From assembly GCA_026913215.1 (NCBI GenBank), contig JAPTYK010000001.1, positions 2,108,001-2,172,000 of the forward strand: a DNA stretch of 64,000 nucleotides, in the 5' to 3' direction. The notes beneath the pieces were generated by a model. It ran no database searches, was not told the origin of the DNA, and was given only the letters and a program-made list of their open reading frames with translations. A program made the translations under genes and the position numbers. Positions 60,065-64,000 of the stretch are shown here, one piece after another. Within the stretch, counting starts at the first letter, position 1; every line of letters starts with the position of its first letter. The stretch is from Streptomyces diastatochromogenes (GTDB lineage Bacteria > Actinomycetota > Actinomycetes > Streptomycetales > Streptomycetaceae).

Positions 60065-61355
60065 CGCGACAGTCTAGGCGGGCTCGCCCGCCCCGGGCTC
60101 CGGCGTGCGCCGGGGCGGCACAGGACCAGGAAGCAGGTGACGGCGAGGACGGCGCAGGCGAGCTGGACGACCGCCATGGGGACGGCGGTGTGCTCGCCGG
60201 CGATGCCGACGAGCGGGGAGGCGACGGCGCCGATGAGGAAGGAGGAGGTGCCGAGGAGGGCGGAGGCGGAGCCGGCGGCGTGCGGGTGCGCATCAGGGCC
60301 TGGGCGTTGGTGTTGGGCGTGGCCAGGCCCATCGCGGACATGAGGACGAAGAGCCCGGCGGCGACGGGGACGAGTCCGACGTCGCCGAGGACGCCGGTGG
60401 TCATGAGGGTGAGCGCGAGCGCGGCGAGCAGGAGGAGCCTGAGGCCGAACCCGAGCGCCTTGTCGAGGCTGACGCGGCCGACGAGGAGCTTGCCGTTGAT
60501 CTGGCCGACGGCGACGAGGCCGACGGAGTTGAGGCCGAAGAGCAGGCTGAAGGTCTGCGGGGAGGCGCCGTAGATCTCCTGGATCACGAACGGGGAGGCC
60601 GATATGTACGCGAAGAGGGCGGCGAAGGCGAGGCCGCCGGTCAGCATGTAGCCGGTGAAGACCCGGTCGGCGAGGAGCCCCCGCATGGTGCGCAGGGCCT
60701 GGCCGACGCCGCCCTCGTGGCGGCGCTCGGGGGGCAGCGTCTCGTGGAGGAAGCGCCAGACGACGAGGGTGAGCAGGAGGCCGATCACGGTGAGGACGTG
60801 GAAGACGCCCCGCCAGTCGGTGAGCCGCAGGATCTGGCCGCCGATGAGGGGGGCGATGATCGGGGCGGCCCCGGAGATCAGCATCAGGGTGGAGAAGAAG
60901 CGGGCCATCTCGACGCCGTCGTACAGGTCGCGGACGACGGCGCGGGCGATGACGATGCCTGCGGCGCCGGCGAGGCCCTGGAGCAGCCGGAAGCCGATGA
61001 GGAGCCCGGCGGTGGGGGCGAGGGCGCAGACGGCGGTGGCGAGGACGTACACGGCCATGCCGATGAGCAGCGGGCGCCGGCGTCCCCACTTGTCGCTCAT
61101 GGGGCCGACGACGAGCTGGCCGAGGGCCATGCCGGCGAGGCAGGCGGTGAGGGTGAGCTGCACGGTGGCGGCGGGGGCCCGCAGGGCTCCGGTGACCTCC
61201 GGGAGGGCCGGGAGGTACATGTCCATGGAGAGCGGGGGGAGGGCGGTGAGGCCGCCCAGGACGAGGGTGACGAGGAGCCCGGCCCGCCGGGTGGCGGCGG
61301 CCGGGACGGGGTCGGCCTTCTGTCCTTGAATCGTCTTCTGGCCGCTCTCCGGCAT
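60061..61355 (-). CDS. Bcr/CflA-family MFS drug exporter (frame-broken)
   Basis: About 430 residues with 12 membrane segments. Family motifs are LSMDMYLPALPEVTGALRAP at the TM1 loop, GMALGQLVVGPMSDKWGRRR (motif A) and FRLLQGLAGAAGIVIARAVV (motif B region). It should export drugs or metabolites by proton antiport. A break near 60290 lies in TM10. The observed frame ends at 60061 and overlaps the next start (GTGA); one more base near 60118 would end it at 60074 with RRTPEPGAGEPA. The ATG at 61355 is chosen for its GGAG; another ATG lies four codons upstream. Confidence 0.9.
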
Positions 61356-61447
61356 CGACTGCTCCATTTCGTTGAATCTTTACCTATGCTCTCAGTTCGA
61401 CCGGCATGGTCGAGACCTCTGTGGGGCGGACGGGGACGGGTGGGGAC

Positions 61448-62441
61448 ATGAGTGACAAGGTGCGCTGGGGAATCCTGGCGACGGGCGGCATCGCGGAACG
61501 GTTCACCACGGACCTGCTGGCGCTCGACGGCGCCGAGGTCGTCGCGGTGGCCTCCCGCACGGAGGCGTCGGCGACGGCCTTCGCGGACCGGTTCGGGATT
61601 CCCCGGGCGTACGGGGAGTGGGCCGGGCTCTTCGCCGACGAGGACGTCGACGTGGTCTACGTGGCGACTCCGCACCACGCACACCGCGCGGCGGCGGGCC
61701 TCGCCCTGGAGGCGGGCAAGGCGGTGCTCTGCGAGAAGGCTCACACTCAACGCCCGCGAGGCGGAGGAACTGGTCACCCTCGCCCGGGACCGCGGCCTCT
61801 TCCTGATGGAGGCCATGTGGATGTACTGCAACCCGCTGATCCGCAGGATCGCGGAGCTGGTCCGCGGCGGGGCGATCGGCGAGGTCCGGACGGTCCAGGC
61901 CGACTTCGGGCTCCAAGGCCCCTTCGACGCCGGCCACCGGCTGCGGGACCCGGCCGTGGGCGGCGGGGCGCTGCTCGACCTGGGCGTGTACCCGGTGTCC
62001 TTCGCCCAGCTGCTGCTCGGCGAACCCTCCACGGTCCACGCGCACGCGCTGCTCTCGCCGGAGGGCGTCGACCTGAACACGGGGATGCTGCTGGGCTGGG
62101 ACTCGGGCGCCTCGGCGCTCCTGTCCTGCTCCCTGGACGGTGACACGCCCCTGACGGCCTCGGTGACGGGTTCGCTCGGCCGGATCGACGTCCCCCGCGG
62201 CTTCTTCTTCCCCGAGCGGTTCACCCTGCACCGCCACGGCCACGAGCCGGAGGAGTACGTGTCGACGGACGACCCGCACTCCTTCCGGCACGAGGCCGCC
62301 GAGGTGACGCGCGCGCTCCGGGCGGGCGAGACGGAGTCCCCGCTCGTCCCCCTCGACGGCTCCCTCGCCGTCATGCGGACGCTCGACGCGGTCCGCGACC
62401 GCGTCGGCGTCCGCTACCCGCAGGAGGTCACGCGGGCTTGA
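61448..62441 (+). CDS. Gfo/Idh/MocA-family oxidoreductase (frame-broken)
   Basis: About 331 residues. The N-terminal NAD(P)-binding fold is VRWGILATGGIAERFTTDLL, and the second motif VVYVATPHHAHRAAAGLALE leads to the catalytic Lys in VLCEKALTLNAREAEELV, where a break near 61740 falls between CEKA and LTLN. MEAMWMYCNPLIRRIAELV and LLDLGVYPVSFAQLLLGEP are typical of the trans-1,2-dihydrobenzenediol dehydrogenase-like branch. It should oxidise a sugar or related polyol with NAD(P). It is divergent from the Bcr exporter, and its 3' end overlaps the convergent phosphatase gene by 14 bases. Confidence 0.9.
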
Positions 62442-64000
62442 GCCCCGGGTCGCCCGCCTCCGTCACATAGGAGGCGGCCGTGGCGACCGGAGCGCCCGGC
62501 CGCGTCACGTACGGCACCGTCCGGAAGTCGGCGCGGGCACTCTCCTCGCCGAGGGCGACCGTCACGTACCCGCGGCGTCCGTTGTAGAACCGCAGGTGCG
62601 GGTTGGCCCCCATGAACTTGTCGTGGTTCGCGGGGCGGTCGGCGCCGTCCTTGCCGCTGGTGATCGAGGTGGCGACGATCTCGGTGCCGACGGTCCGGGA
62701 GGCCGGGTCGCGGAAGTCGGCCTTGATGTCCAGGCCGTAGCCGACGTGGACGTCGCCGGTGAGCACCAGCAGGTTCTCGACGCCGGCGGCCTCCGCCCCG
62801 GCGAGGACGCGCCGCCGGGAGGCCGGATAGCCGTCCCAGGAGTCCATGGAGAGCTTGAAGCCGGCGGTGGCGCGGTCACGCCGCTCGGAGAACACGACCT
62901 GCTGCGGCAGCACGTTCCAGCGGGGCCGGGAGGCCCGCCAGCCGTCCAGCAGCCAGCGCTCCTGGGCGGCGCCGGTCAACGTCCGCGCCGGGTCCTCGGA
63001 CTCGGGCCCGGGACCTGCCAGCCGTCCCCGTACGCCTGGTCGGAGCGGTACTGGCGGGTGTCGAGGATGTCGAACTGGGCGAGCCGCCCGAAGCGCAGCC
63101 GCCGGTACAGCTTCATGTCCGGGCCCACCGGCAGCTGGGGGCGGCGCAGCGGCTGGTGCTCCCAATAGGCGCGGTAGGCGGCGGCGCGGCGGAGCAGGAA
63201 CTCCTCCGGCGGGGCGTCGTCCTCGGAGACGTCGCCCGCGTAGTTGTTCTCGGTCTCGTGGTCGTCCCAGGTGACGACGAAGGGGTGGGCGGCGTGCGCG
63301 GCGCGCAGGTCGGGGTCGGACTTGTAGAGCGCGTAGCGGAGCCGGTAGTCCTCCAGGGTCAGGGTCTCCCGGTTGAAGACGCCGGGCAGCCGGCGGTCGG
63401 TGTAGGCGCGGGCGCCCCCGGTGGCGTCGACGGCGTACTCGTACAGGTAGTCGCCGAGGTGGAAGACGACGTCGACGTCCTCGTCCGCGAGGTGGCGGTA
63501 GGCCGTGAAGTACCCGTCCTGGTAGGCCTGGCAGGACACGGCGGCGAGCTTGAGCCGGCTGTTGTGCGCGCCGGGCGCGGGGGCGGTGCGGGTCCGCCCC
63601 ACCGGGCTGATCCAGTCGCCGACCCGGAAGCGGTAGAAGAACGCCCGGCCGGATTCGAGGTGCCCGACCTCCACGTGGACGGTGTGCCGGAACTCCGGGT
63701 GCGCGAAGGCCAGGCCGCGCCGGACGATCCGGGTGAACCGCTCGTCACGGGCGAGCTCCCAGCGCACCGCGACCCGCGCGGTCGGCAGTCCGCCCCGGGC
63801 TCGAAGGGGCGGGGCGCGAGCCGCGTCCACAGCAGGACGGAGCCGGGCAGCGGGTCGCCGGAGGCGATCCCAGGGTGAACGGGTCCTCGGTGACGCGCCG
63901 GGCGTCGAGCTCGGCGGCGGCCGCGGCACCGGCCGCGGGCAGCTGGGTGGCGAAGGCGAGCGCGACGGCCGCGCCGGTGCCGGTCAGGAACCGGCGGCGC
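62428..64000 (-). CDS. PhoD-family alkaline phosphatase (5' truncated by the window, frame-broken)
   Basis: About 525 residues are visible; the start lies beyond base 64000. The first visible residues RRFLTGTGAAVALAFATQLP are the core of a twin-arginine signal peptide. The N-terminal PhoD domain gives PFTLGIASGDPLPGSVLLWT. The phosphatase core has AAVSCQAYQDGYFTAYRHLA (metal Cys), VFHLGDYLYEYA (Asp), FVVTWDDHETENNYAGD (Asp-Asp-His) and LVLTGDVHVGYG. It cuts phosphodiesters and monoesters outside the cell, usually under PhoP control. Breaks lie near 63870, 63798 and 63015. Confidence 0.92.

Overview
The window is high-GC actinobacterial DNA, almost certainly Streptomyces. Third codon positions are strongly G/C, starts are often GTG, genes overlap by GTGA or ATGA, and several genes look leaderless. 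Gene content and order (amylolytic and maltose genes, glnE, a glnA paralogue, nadE, a VanJ-like protein, panB, map) match from memory the S. coelicolor chromosome core around SCO2226-SCO2280; that synteny is inference. I see no prophage, insertion sequence, CRISPR array, tRNA or rRNA.

A general caution: about 34 of 54 genes are broken by one or more single-base frame changes, mostly in G/C runs. Family-typical protein continues at once in another frame. I read these as sequence errors, so each gene is given as one span with approximate break points.

Layout. 1-2149: end of a ferredoxin-type oxygenase reductase, a small membrane protein, a TetR regulator and a tautomerase-like protein. 2328-16829: starch and maltodextrin use: a secreted double-headed amylase/pullulanase, a secreted alpha-amylase, a second LacI regulator, an intracellular alpha-glucosidase, the MalEFG importer, and divergent MalR. 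A 19-bp dyad precedes both the amylase and malE. 16905-25126: a PAP2 membrane protein, an amidohydrolase/permease pair with a divergent TetR and a perfect palindromic operator, a VOC protein and glnE. 25389-36454: a secreted PIG-L deacetylase, a GNAT enzyme, a glutamine synthetase paralogue without an adenylylation site, a DUF3105/DUF305 cassette, a CBS protein, an amino acid permease, nadE and a VanJ-like membrane phosphoesterase. 36633-45248: TetR plus DHA2 exporter, panB, a Drr-type ABC exporter and a large AfsR/SARP-type regulator.

45377-64000: an M50 protease, an F420:NADP oxidoreductase, an MFS exporter and map; then an iron block (heme oxygenase and efeO-efeB-efeU, each with an iron box) interrupted by a PhzF protein; then a lipoprotein, a Prim-Pol domain protein, TetR, a dimethylargininase, an Rsm22-type methyltransferase carrying a dispersed repeat, a Bcr/CflA exporter, a Gfo/Idh/MocA oxidoreductase and a truncated PhoD phosphatase.

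The main non-coding signals are a shared MalR-type operator, two TetR palindromes with the same core, two iron boxes, several strong hairpins, and three short tandem repeat arrays (29, 12 and 11 bp).
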